Assembly: GCA_044377735.1 (NCBI GenBank)
Contig: JBILYK010000006.1
Location: 17,625-81,624, forward strand
Reading direction: 5' to 3'
Origin: Tabrizicola_A sp044377735
GTDB lineage: Bacteria > Pseudomonadota > Alphaproteobacteria > Rhodobacterales > Rhodobacteraceae
DNA: 64,000 bases
Part shown: piece by piece, positions 1 to 6,590 of the stretch
How the letters are laid out: each line of letters starts with the position of its first letter
How positions within the stretch are numbered: the stretch's first letter is position 1
Position numbers and translations under genes: made by a program
Notes under the pieces: generated by a model
What the model was told of the DNA's origin: nothing
The model's input: the letters and a program-made list of their open reading frames with translations, nothing else
The model's database searches: none

Positions 1-36
1 CAGGGCTTGGGCGGGCAGAACTCCGGCTGTGGTCAT
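1..36 (-). CDS. 5' end of an unidentified CDS running off the left edge
   Basis: Only 12 codons are visible, reading MTTAGVLPAQAL on the reverse strand. The ATG is preceded by an AAAGGGG stretch about 10 bases upstream, a plausible ribosome binding site. The start lies just beyond the terminator of the tRNA-Pro gene on the same strand, so it would need its own promoter or read-through. Too little protein is present to assign a family, and it could be a chance ORF. Confidence 0.35.
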   Translation of the reverse strand, partial: MTTAGVLPAQAL

Positions 37-49
37 GGCTTTGGCCCCT

Positions 50-92
50 TTCAAAACGAAACCGCCCGCGCTGCCAGGTGGCAGGCGGGCGG
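50..92 (-). terminator. Rho-independent terminator of tRNA-Pro
   Basis: The outer arms CCGCCCGC (62-69) and GCGGGCGG (85-92) pair, and inside them CTGCC (71-75) pairs with GGCAG (80-84). On the reverse strand this long GC-rich stem is followed by a T-rich tail, TTTCGTTTTG. It lies nine bases past the CCA end of the tRNA. Confidence 0.8.
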
Positions 93-100
93 CTTTGTAT

Positions 101-178
101 TGGTCGGGCCGGAGAGATTCGAACTCTCGACCTCCCGCCCCCCAGACGGACGCGCTAACCAGGCTGCGCTACGGCCCG
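101..178 (-). tRNA. tRNA-Pro, anticodon GGG
   Basis: The reverse strand folds as a complete cloverleaf. The acceptor stem is CGGGCCG/CGGCCCG with discriminator A and an encoded CCA. T8 and A9 are in place, the D-stem is GCGC/GCGC, and the anticodon loop CTGGGGG gives anticodon GGG, which reads CCC and CCU. The T-arm GAGAG-TTCGAAT-CTCTC carries the TTC signature. It stands alone, with a strong terminator downstream and the merR gene upstream on the same strand. Short ORFs called across this stretch are shadows of the tRNA. Confidence 0.97.
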
Positions 179-243
179 ACGAATAGGCGCTTTCATAACG
201 ATATTCCGGCGGCTCGCAAGCGGGAAAGCACATTCTTCGGCGT

Positions 244-993
244 TCAAAGCGGGCTGGCGGCGGGCGGGGCAGCGACGCGGACCTGAAGGCTTTCCAGACG
301 GTCGCGCAAGGCGCGCGCCGCCGGGGTGTCAAGGCTGCCCGGGGGCAGTTGACGCAGCCGGTCCACCAGACGTAACGGCGCAGGCGCAGGGGGGGCCGCC
401 CGCGCAAAAAGTGGCAGCTCGTCGGTCAGAGCGGTGGCTGGGTTTACGCTTGCCTCGGGGGTGCCGTCGAAAGTGGTGGTTTCGGCAACGGGCGCTGCGG
501 GGTCTGCAGTGGGCAATGCGGCGGGTGCAATAGAGCCAAGAGCACCGACATCGCTGGGCTCGGCGGCCTGTCCCCGACGCGCCCTAAGCGCCGTTTCCAG
601 CGCGACGATCTGCGCGCTTTCGGCGGCCTCTTGCGGCAGCGCCGGAGCGGCGGGCGGGCTGAAATTGGCGGCGAGTGCGGCCTCAAGTGCGGCTTCAGCG
701 CTTGCGCTTTCGTCGGGCAGGTCTTGCCCGGACAGAGCCACAACATGCCGAATCCCTTGTTCGCGCATCATTTTCTGTACACCGCGAATGGTTAGACCTT
801 CATCATGCAAGAGATGTTTGATCCCCGTCAGCAGGGCCACATCGGCAGGTCGGTAATAGCGTCGACCGCCCGCCCGTTTCACTGGGCGGATCTGGGGAAA
901 GCGGCTTTCCCAAAATCGCAGCACATGCGCCGGGATTCCAAGAAGCTCGGCCACCTCGCTGATGGTGCGAAAGGCGTCAGGCGATTTCTCCAT
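244..993 (-). CDS. MerR-family transcriptional regulator
   Basis: The 249-residue protein has an N-terminal winged helix-turn-helix of MerR type (about residues 8-80). It contains the hallmark stretch HVLRFWESRF and the RRYYRPADV wing. Then comes a long, low-complexity Ala/Pro-rich tail (about 100-249) with no metal-binding cysteines or recognised effector domain, so it is not a classical metal sensor. The ATG follows an AAAGG ribosome site. It lies 15 bases after the ihfA stop on the same strand, so the two are probably co-transcribed. A MerR gene directly after ihfA is common in Rhodobacterales (family knowledge). The regulated targets cannot be read from the sequence. Confidence 0.88.
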   Translation of the reverse strand: MEKSPDAFRTISEVAELLGIPAHVLRFWESRFPQIRPVKRAGGRRYYRPADVALLTGIKHLLHDEGLTIRGVQKMMREQGIRHVVALSGQDLPDESASAEAALEAALAANFSPPAAPALPQEAAESAQIVALETALRARRGQAAEPSDVGALGSIAPAALPTADPAAPVAETTTFDGTPEASVNPATALTDELPLFARAAPPAPAPLRLVDRLRQLPPGSLDTPAARALRDRLESLQVRVAAPPAASPL

Positions 994-1008
994 CCGCCAA
1001 CCTTTCCG

Positions 1009-1311
1009 TTACTTTTTCTTGCCGGCAGCGACGCGATCTTTCATCAGATGCGAGGGGCGGAAGGTCAGAACGCGGCGCGGCGAGATCGGAACTTCGTCGC
1101 CGGTCTTTGGATTGCGGCCCACACGGGCGGTCTTGTCGCGCACCGAAAAGGTGCCAAAGGACGAGATCTTTACCGTCTCGCCCGAGGCCAGCGCATCGGA
1201 CATATGGGCCAGAACCGATTCAACCAGATTGGCCGATTCGTTGCGGCTGAGGCCGACTTCACGGAACACGGCCTCGGACAGGTCCATCCGCGTTAAGGTC
1301 TTATCGCTCAT
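1009..1311 (-). CDS. ihfA: Integration host factor subunit alpha
   Basis: This 100-residue protein of the bacterial HU/IHF family has the usual length of IHF alpha. It pairs with IHF beta to bind and sharply bend DNA in transcription, recombination and replication. The N-terminal helices (TLTRMDLSEAVF) and the DNA-clamping arm with GRNPKTGDEV and the Pro tip (about residues 60-80) are clear. Two ATGs are adjacent (1314 and 1311). The second gives MSDKTLTR, as in Rhodobacter orthologues, and lies better from the GGGGGG ribosome site. It is upstream of merR and follows fabH on the same strand after a gap of about 100 bases. Confidence 0.95.
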   Translation of the reverse strand: MSDKTLTRMDLSEAVFREVGLSRNESANLVESVLAHMSDALASGETVKISSFGTFSVRDKTARVGRNPKTGDEVPISPRRVLTFRPSHLMKDRVAAGKKK

Positions 1312-1411
1312 CATATCCCCCCCGGGTTATTCATTGCAGATTGAGCGCGATGGATTTGCGAGTCAATATCAAAGACTTGGGACGGCCAATTCATGCAAGG
1401 ATTTTCGCGGT

Positions 1412-2383
1412 TTACCAGCGCAGAACCACCGAACCCCAAGCCAGACCACCGCCAATCGCCTCGGTGACCACCAGATCGCCCTCGCGCAGTTGGCCGCGCG
1501 CCTTGCCGACCGACAACGCCAAGGGGATTGACGCCGCCGAGGTGTTGCCGTGGTCTTGAACTGTAACGATGACCCGATCCATCGACACTTGCATCTTTTT
1601 GGCGGTGCCTTCGATGATGCGGATATTGGCCTGATGCGGCACGATCCAGTCAACATCATCGGGGGTCAACCCTGCCTTATCAAGGGCCGCATGGGCGGTT
1701 TCGGCCAGCTTTTCGATGGCATGGCGGAAGACTTCCTTGCCTTCCATCCGCAGGTGGCCGGTCTTGCCGGTCGAGGTGCCGCCGTCGACATGCAGGATGT
1801 CTTTGTAGCGGCCATCGCTGTTCAGATCGGTCGCCAGAATGCCGCGGTCCGCGTTTGTTCCGGTGCCTTCCTGAGCTTCAAGAAGCAACGCACCCGCGCC
1901 GTCACCGAACAGCACGCAGGTGCCGCGGTCGGTCCAGTCCATCAGGCGTGAAAAGGTTTCGGCCCCGATGACCAGCACGCGTTTGGCCTGACCGGCCAAG
2001 ATCAGTGCATTGGCGGTGGTCAGCGCAAAGGCAAACCCGGCGCAGACGGCTTGGACGTCAAAGGCAAAGCCGCGCGTCATGCCAAGGCCGGATTGGATCA
2101 TCGTGGCGCAAGAGGGGAAGGTGAAATCGGCGGTCGAGGTGGCGACGATGATCGCGTCTACATCCTCGGGGGTCAGCCCGGCATCGGCCAGCGCAGCCTG
2201 GGCCGCACGGGTGCCAAGATCGGCCGTGGTCTGGCCGGGGGCCGCAAAATGCCGCCGCTCAATCCCCGAGCGCGAGCGGATCCATTCGTCAGAGGTTTCA
2301 ATCAAGGCTTCGAATTCAGAGTTGGGAACCACGCGGTCCGGCAAATAGTGCCCGACGCCCCTGACCACGGCGCGTATTGTCAT
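1412..2383 (-). CDS. fabH: 3-oxoacyl-ACP synthase III (KAS III)
   Basis: FabH condenses acetyl-CoA with malonyl-ACP to start type II fatty acid synthesis in the cytosol. The 323-residue length is typical. The catalytic triad is visible: Cys in VQAVCAGFAF (about 114), His in VPHQAN (about 250) and Asn in DHGNTSAAS (about 280). The C-terminus GGGLAWGSVVLRW is the usual thiolase-fold ending. Its ATG overlaps the plsX stop by four bases (ATGA), indicating translational coupling within an rpmF-plsX-fabH operon, a conserved arrangement in bacteria. Confidence 0.97.
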   Translation of the reverse strand: MTIRAVVRGVGHYLPDRVVPNSEFEALIETSDEWIRSRSGIERRHFAAPGQTTADLGTRAAQAALADAGLTPEDVDAIIVATSTADFTFPSCATMIQSGLGMTRGFAFDVQAVCAGFAFALTTANALILAGQAKRVLVIGAETFSRLMDWTDRGTCVLFGDGAGALLLEAQEGTGTNADRGILATDLNSDGRYKDILHVDGGTSTGKTGHLRMEGKEVFRHAIEKLAETAHAALDKAGLTPDDVDWIVPHQANIRIIEGTAKKMQVSMDRVIVTVQDHGNTSAASIPLALSVGKARGQLREGDLVVTEAIGGGLAWGSVVLRW

Positions 2384-3504
2384 TCAGCGGACCCTGCTTT
2401 TGCACCCATTGCAGCGGCATCCTGCCCCGCAAGCCCGGTGGATGCAACCCGTGCCGCGATGCGGTTGGCCAGATCGGCCCGCGACAATTGATGCGCCAGA
2501 CGTACCGCCGCCGCCACACCCGTGGCATCGGCCGATCCGTGGGATTTCACCACCGTACCGTTCAGCCCCAAGAACACCCCGCCATTGGCGCGGCGCGGGT
2601 CGGTCTGGGCCTGCAGGCGGCGCAAAGACTTCATGGCCAGCAGCGCGCCCAGCTTGGCGAAGATCGTCGAGGTCAGCGCGTCACGCAAAAATATCGAAAT
2701 CAGCTTGGCCGTTCCTTCGCCGGTTTTCAGCGCGACATTGCCGGTAAACCCATCGGTCACGATCACATCGACCCGGTCCGAGGGAATGTCTGACCCTTCG
2801 ACAAATCCCACAAATTCATAGCCCCCCGCGGTCGCGGCGGCGGCCATTTTGGGGTAGGCCTCATGCAGTTCGGCTCGGCCTTTGTGCTCTTCGGTGCCGA
2901 CATTCAACAGGCCAACGCGCGGGCAGGGCAGGTTCAGGCTGTTGCGGGCATACGACGCACCCATGGCGGCATATTGCAAAAGATCGGCTGCATCGGCCTT
3001 TACGTCCGCGCCCACATCCAGCATCACGTTAAAGCCAGCCGGGTTGCGCGAGGGCCAATAGCAGGCAATCGCCGGGCGGTTCACGCCGGGCAATTTACGC
3101 AGCCGCAGCATGGCCACGGCCATCAAGGCACCGGTGTTGCCACAAGACACCGCCACCGTCGCCTCGCCGTTTTTCACCGCATCAATGGCGGAAAACATCG
3201 ACGTGCCTTGACCGTGGCGCATCACCTGACTGGGCTTATCCGCCATGGTGACTACCCGGTCGGCATGGCGCAGGTCAACGCGGCCGGCGAGCGCTGGCGC
3301 GCGCGCCAAAAGCGGGCCCAGCACCGCCTGATCGCCATGCAGAATGAACAGTGCATCAGGCAATTCGACAGCCGAAAGTGCAAGACCGGCGACAATTGCC
3401 GCCGGCCCACGATCACCGCCCATCGCATCGATGGAAATAACGGTCTGGGAAGGCCCCGTGCGCCCTGCAACCGTGTCAGCCGGAATGGAATTTCCGTTGG
3501 TCAT
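2380..3504 (-). CDS. plsX: Phosphate acyltransferase PlsX
   Basis: PlsX makes acyl-phosphate from acyl-ACP and phosphate, the first dedicated step toward phosphatidic acid. The family signature ISIDAMGGDRGP (about residues 23-34) and GNTGALMA (about 122) are present. The protein is 374 residues including an N-terminal stretch of about 20 residues before the signature, so a slightly later start is possible; no strong ribosome site decides it. It lies between rpmF and fabH, overlapping the latter by four bases, linking ribosome and membrane-lipid supply in one transcript. Confidence 0.95.
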   Translation of the reverse strand: MTNGNSIPADTVAGRTGPSQTVISIDAMGGDRGPAAIVAGLALSAVELPDALFILHGDQAVLGPLLARAPALAGRVDLRHADRVVTMADKPSQVMRHGQGTSMFSAIDAVKNGEATVAVSCGNTGALMAVAMLRLRKLPGVNRPAIACYWPSRNPAGFNVMLDVGADVKADAADLLQYAAMGASYARNSLNLPCPRVGLLNVGTEEHKGRAELHEAYPKMAAAATAGGYEFVGFVEGSDIPSDRVDVIVTDGFTGNVALKTGEGTAKLISIFLRDALTSTIFAKLGALLAMKSLRRLQAQTDPRRANGGVFLGLNGTVVKSHGSADATGVAAAVRLAHQLSRADLANRIAARVASTGLAGQDAAAMGAKAGSAE

Positions 3505-3529
3505 AGGTCAGGCGCGGCAGGGCAGCGGC

Positions 3530-3733
3530 TTACGCCGCGTCCTCGTCCACTTCGCCGACGCGGGTCGCCACGACTTCACGCGCGTCATAATGGCCGCAGG
3601 CCGGGCACACGTGGTGCGGGCGCTTCAGCTCGCCACAGTTCGAGCATTCCTGCGGGTTGCCAGCAACCAGCGCGTCATGCGAACGGCGCATGTTGCGGCG
3701 CGATTTGGTGGTGCGGTTCTGCGGGACAGCCAT
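3530..3733 (-). CDS. rpmF: 50S ribosomal protein L32
   Basis: This small (67-residue) basic protein begins MAVPQNRTTKSRRNMRRSHD, the canonical L32 start. It carries two CxxC pairs (CSNC and CPAC), so it is the zinc-binding form of L32. The acidic C-terminus (GEVDEDAA) is seen in alphaproteobacterial orthologues. It lies directly upstream of plsX on the same strand. A candidate sigma-70 promoter is present in the 142-base gap to the DUF177 gene. Confidence 0.97.
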   Translation of the reverse strand: MAVPQNRTTKSRRNMRRSHDALVAGNPQECSNCGELKRPHHVCPACGHYDAREVVATRVGEVDEDAA

Positions 3734-3837
3734 GTCTCGACCTCGAATTAAGGGGGACAGGCCCCGGATTTTCCTTTGATTTCAGAAGCATCTGCCAAGC
3801 AAACAGGCTCGGCCAAAAGACCCCGAATGAGCGGCGG

Positions 3838-3865
3838 AACATAGTGGGATTCCGTGCGGGCGCAA
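3838..3865 (-). promoter_or_regulatory. Candidate sigma-70 promoter for rpmF-plsX-fabH
   Basis: On the reverse strand TTGCGC (3865-3860) is separated by 16 bases from TATGTT (3843-3838), about 105 bases upstream of the rpmF start. The boxes and spacing fit a weak housekeeping promoter. It would let rpmF be transcribed independently of the DUF177 gene. No start site is known, so this is inference from pattern only. Confidence 0.4.
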
Positions 3866-3875
3866 GCCCCTTTCT

Positions 3876-4496
3876 TTAGCCTTCGGATGTCGGTTCGGAA
3901 TCAGGCTTTTTCAGTTTGTCGGCAAGGGCCGAGAGCCCAGCAAAGGGCTTGAGGTCGGTGTCGCCCAAAGGTGTGACACCGGGCGGTGCAAAGACCGCTT
4001 CACCCAAGGCGGCCCCAGGCGCGCGTGGGTAGAGCGGCAGCGCAAGCGCCAGGGCCTCAGCGGCAATTTCGGCGACATCAATCACCTCGGGCAGGGGGTC
4101 GATCTCGGCATCTGGTATTTCGATCTCCTCTGCCTCGGGGGCTGTCATATCGGCTTGAAACCGGCGGTGGACGGATTCTCTTATGATGCAGGGCACCGGG
4201 GCCATAGTCACCGAACAGGGCTGCACGGCGGCGGCGGTCAGGTCGGCCACCAGATCAAAATCATGCCGCCCGGAAGGTCGAATCTCGCCGCTGAGGCGCA
4301 GCTTGGAAAGGTCCAAAAGGCCAAGGGCCGCCGCAATGGCTGCGCGGCCTGCGGCGTCGGGGCGGAAATCAAAGCGCGTGGGTTTGCGCGTGGCCAAGGA
4401 TTGCGTGCGAAAGGGCAGGCTCGGCATGCCAGTGCCGTCGGGTCCGGTTGACGCCGCAGGGGCTGAGGAGGGGGGCAGATCGCGCTTGGTCGTCAT
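3876..4496 (-). CDS. DUF177 (YceD-like) protein
   Basis: The 206-residue protein precedes rpmF, the standard position of YceD/DUF177 proteins, which have been linked to rRNA/ribosome biogenesis in some bacteria (known of the family). The DUF177 core is visible around LDLSKLRLSGEI and the later SVHRRFQADM; the middle is rich in acidic residues. The family cysteine pair is not obvious here. The reading frame stays open upstream to 4835, but ATG at 4496 is preceded by AAAGGACG at the right distance and removes an implausible Cys/Arg-rich extension that would overlap bamE. Confidence 0.8.
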   Translation of the reverse strand: MTTKRDLPPSSAPAASTGPDGTGMPSLPFRTQSLATRKPTRFDFRPDAAGRAAIAAALGLLDLSKLRLSGEIRPSGRHDFDLVADLTAAAVQPCSVTMAPVPCIIRESVHRRFQADMTAPEAEEIEIPDAEIDPLPEVIDVAEIAAEALALALPLYPRAPGAALGEAVFAPPGVTPLGDTDLKPFAGLSALADKLKKPDSEPTSEG

Positions 4497-4672
4497 CTGT
4501 CGTCCTTTCGGTCGGGCGGGCCCTGGTGACGCTTGCGCGCCGCAAGGGTGTTTGCATTCTTGAACCGAGCCCGATCCCACTGTAAGCCTTGGCCAAGGGG
4601 CGCGCGCCTGTCCTTGCCTGTCGATAGTGCCGCACGGCGCCGCTTGCAAGGCCGGGACAGGTGCCGGGGCCT

Positions 4673-4714
4673 TTAAGATTGAGGCCTGTAAGATTGGGTC
4701 TGTTAGGATCAGGG
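4673..4714 (+). repeat. Three tandem 14-bp imperfect repeats in the bamE leader
   Basis: Three consecutive 14-base units, TTAAGATTGAGGCC (4673), TGTAAGATTGGGTC (4687) and TGTTAGGATCAGGG (4701), share the core TAAGATTGGGT-like pattern. The array ends eight bases before the bamE ATG and lies in the divergent space shared with the DUF177 gene. It may be a regulator array or a leader element. Confidence 0.55.
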
Positions 4715-4721
4715 GACGTGC

Positions 4722-5201
4722 ATGTCGAAAGCAGTCAATACGCGTGTGTCGGGCTGGGGTCGGGCCGTTCGGCTGACAGTGGCCGGGCTTGCGCTGGCAG
4801 CACTTGCAGCCTGTAGCCCGGTGTTTCGCAACCATGGCTATGTTCCTTCAGAAGAGGAACTGGCGCTGATCGAGGTTGGGCTGGACACCCGCGAGACGGT
4901 GGCAGCCACTCTTGGCCGTCCTTCGGGGCAGGGTCTGTTGAATGATGTGGGCTGGTTTTATGTACAAAGCCGGTGGAGACAATCCGGCGCGCTGGCACCT
5001 AAGGAGATTGACCGGCAGGTGGTCTCGATCACCTTCACCCAAGAGGGCAAGGTCGAGAATGTTGAGCGTTTTGGCCTTGAAAATGGCCAAGTCGTAGCCA
5101 TCTCGCGCCGGGTGACCGACAGCAACATCAAGGGCGTGGGCTTCTTGCGCCAGCTTTTGGGCAATATCGGACGGCTTAGGGCAGATCAGTTCGTCGACTG
5201 A
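4722..5201 (+). CDS. bamE: Outer membrane assembly lipoprotein BamE (SmpA/OmlA family)
   Basis: This 159-residue lipoprotein has a basic N-terminus, a hydrophobic segment and the lipobox LAAC (Cys about residue 30), so it should be processed by signal peptidase II and anchored in the outer membrane. The SmpA/OmlA fold follows: VGLDTRETVAATLGRPS (about 51-67), the strand WFYVQSRW and a terminal beta segment. BamE is an accessory subunit of the BAM complex that inserts beta-barrel proteins. The gene is divergent from DUF177 and ends at a strong bidirectional terminator shared with msrB. Confidence 0.93.
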   Translation: MSKAVNTRVSGWGRAVRLTVAGLALAALAACSPVFRNHGYVPSEEELALIEVGLDTRETVAATLGRPSGQGLLNDVGWFYVQSRWRQSGALAPKEIDRQVVSITFTQEGKVENVERFGLENGQVVAISRRVTDSNIKGVGFLRQLLGNIGRLRADQFVD

Positions 5202-5228
5202 TGTTTAGCCGCCTGTACGAATTGAAAG

Positions 5229-5253
5229 GGCCGCCCAGAGGGGCGGCCTTTTT
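5229..5253 (+). terminator. Bidirectional terminator between bamE and msrB
   Basis: A perfect 8-bp stem GGCCGCCC (5229-5236) / GGGCGGCC (5241-5248) with loop AGAG is followed by TTTTT on the forward strand. On the reverse strand the stem is followed by CTTTCAAT, so it can also serve msrB, whose stop is at 5255-5257. Confidence 0.9.
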
Positions 5254-5254
5254 C

Positions 5255-5647
5255 TTACTCTTGGGGTTCAAAGCGAACCGCAACCCCGTTGATGCAGTAG
5301 CGCAGGCCCGTGGGCGGCGGGCCATCGGGGAAGACGTGGCCAAGATGGGCATCGCAGCCATGGCAGGTCACCTCGGTGCGCACCATGTAAAGGCTGCGGT
5401 CCTCATGCTCTGTGACCATGTCATTGGGCAGGGCTGCGTTAAAGCTGGGCCAGCCACAGCCCGATTCGAACTTGGTCGAGGCGTCGAACAAGGCCGCGTC
5501 ACAGCACATACAGTGATAGGTGCCAGGACCTTTGGGAAAGCCGGGGTGGCTGAAAGGCCGTTCAGTTGCCGCGCGGCGGGTGACCTGAAAGGCCAGTTCC
5601 CCCAGCTTTGCCAGCCATTCGTCATCGGTTTTCATCAGCTTGTTCAT
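5255..5647 (-). CDS. msrB: Peptide-methionine (R)-S-oxide reductase
   Basis: MsrB reduces methionine R-sulfoxide in proteins. The 130-residue, single-domain protein has two zinc-binding CxxC motifs (CMCC near residue 47, CHGC near 96). Further motifs are SGCGWPSF and the C-terminal GLRYCINGVAVRFEP containing the catalytic Cys (RYCIN). ATG 5647 was chosen because GGAGG lies eight bases upstream; the open frame extending to 5977 overlaps olsB antisense and is not protein-like. It is divergent from olsB and convergent with bamE. Confidence 0.96.
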   Translation of the reverse strand: MNKLMKTDDEWLAKLGELAFQVTRRAATERPFSHPGFPKGPGTYHCMCCDAALFDASTKFESGCGWPSFNAALPNDMVTEHEDRSLYMVRTEVTCHGCDAHLGHVFPDGPPPTGLRYCINGVAVRFEPQE

Positions 5648-5765
5648 CGTGTCCTCCTGCAGCGGGCTGCACCCAACCGCTTGCGCGGACGCCCATCCTG
5701 CAGCAAACCTAGCGCCGGGCGCAAAGAATTCCAACCATACGCCGATCTGAGGGAGGACAGACAGG

Positions 5766-6497
5766 GTGCTGATGCAGACGGGGGGATTGGTGGCGCGGTT
5801 GGCCGAAGGGCCGGCAGATCTTGTGCGGGCGCAAGAGTTGCGGCACCTGCGTTTTCGCGCCGCGCGGGGCCTAAGCGCGCCGGGCGGGCGCGAGGTGGAC
5901 CGCTTTGATGACCTGTGCCAGCACGTGCTGATCGAAGATGGCTCGGGCAGGCTTTTGGGGGGCTTCCGCGCGTTCATCTTGCCAGCGCAGCGGCTTGGTG
6001 AGAGTTATTCTGCTCAGTTTTATGATCTGACCCCGCTTAGCATCCAGCCCGGCCCGATGATGGAGTTGGGGCGGTTTTGCACCCACCCCGAGGCCAGCGA
6101 TCCCGATGTGCTGCGCCTTGCCTTGGCGGCGATCACCCGGTTGGTTGAGACGGCGGGCGTGACGCTGATGTTCGGCTGCACCTCGTTTCCCGGCGCGGAC
6201 CCGGCGCGCCATGCATCGGCTTTGGCCCATCTGGGACAGCATCATCTGGCACCCGCAGGCCAAGGGCCGGGGCGGGGCGGCGCGGCATCTGTAACGCTGC
6301 CCAAACATGCGGGCGACATGGGCCGGACGCCTGTGGCATTGCCACCCCTCTTGCGCAGTTACTTGGCTCTGGGTGGCTGGGTCAGCGACCATGCGGTGAT
6401 CGACCCCGATCTGGATACGCTCCACGTCTTTACCGCCGTCGAAGTGGCGCGCATCCCGCCCGCGCGGCTGCGGTCGCTGCGGGCCTTGGCAGGATAG
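5766..6497 (+). CDS. olsB: Ornithine lipid N-acyltransferase OlsB (GNAT fold)
   Basis: OlsB transfers a 3-hydroxyacyl chain from ACP to the alpha-amine of ornithine, giving lyso-ornithine lipid for OlsA. The 243-residue protein shows the family pattern RHLRFR near residue 27, FDDLCQHVLIED (about 47-58), a MELGRFCTHP motif (about 99) and MFGCTSFPG (about 139). These resemble autoinducer-synthase/OlsB acyltransferases. The start is GTG at 5766, with GGAGG about 11 bases upstream; an in-frame ATG at 5772 is the alternative. No olsA is adjacent. Hemolysin-type annotation names are sometimes given to this family. Confidence 0.85.
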   Translation: MLMQTGGLVARLAEGPADLVRAQELRHLRFRAARGLSAPGGREVDRFDDLCQHVLIEDGSGRLLGGFRAFILPAQRLGESYSAQFYDLTPLSIQPGPMMELGRFCTHPEASDPDVLRLALAAITRLVETAGVTLMFGCTSFPGADPARHASALAHLGQHHLAPAGQGPGRGGAASVTLPKHAGDMGRTPVALPPLLRSYLALGGWVSDHAVIDPDLDTLHVFTAVEVARIPPARLRSLRALAG

Positions 6498-6502
6498 GGC
6501 GT

Positions 6503-6549
6503 AAATTCTTGGAAAGAATTTTGCCAAATTTCTTCGGAAAGAAATTTGG
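6503..6549. repeat. Pair of AT-rich palindromes between olsB and the ABC-F gene
   Basis: The first palindrome is AAATTCTT-GGA-AAGAATTT (6503-6521). The second is CCAAATTTCTT (6524-6534), loop CGGA, AAGAAATTTGG (6539-6549), an 11-bp stem. The two share AAATT(T)CTT arms and lie two bases apart in a GC-rich background. They sit in a 93-base gap between two co-directional genes. A transcript could fold into either hairpin, but no T-run follows. Confidence 0.75.
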
Positions 6550-6590
6550 GTCGGTTGACGGCGCGCGCGTGCCCGCATAGCTGCACCGCC

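Noticed and set aside
29..286. Short ORFs on both strands across the tRNA region
   Set aside because: They lie over tRNA-Pro and its terminator; the cloverleaf explains the sequence.
3876..4835. Long 319-residue version of the DUF177 protein
   Set aside because: The N-terminal 113 residues are Cys/Arg/Pro-rich, overlap bamE antisense, and ATG 4496 has a good ribosome site.
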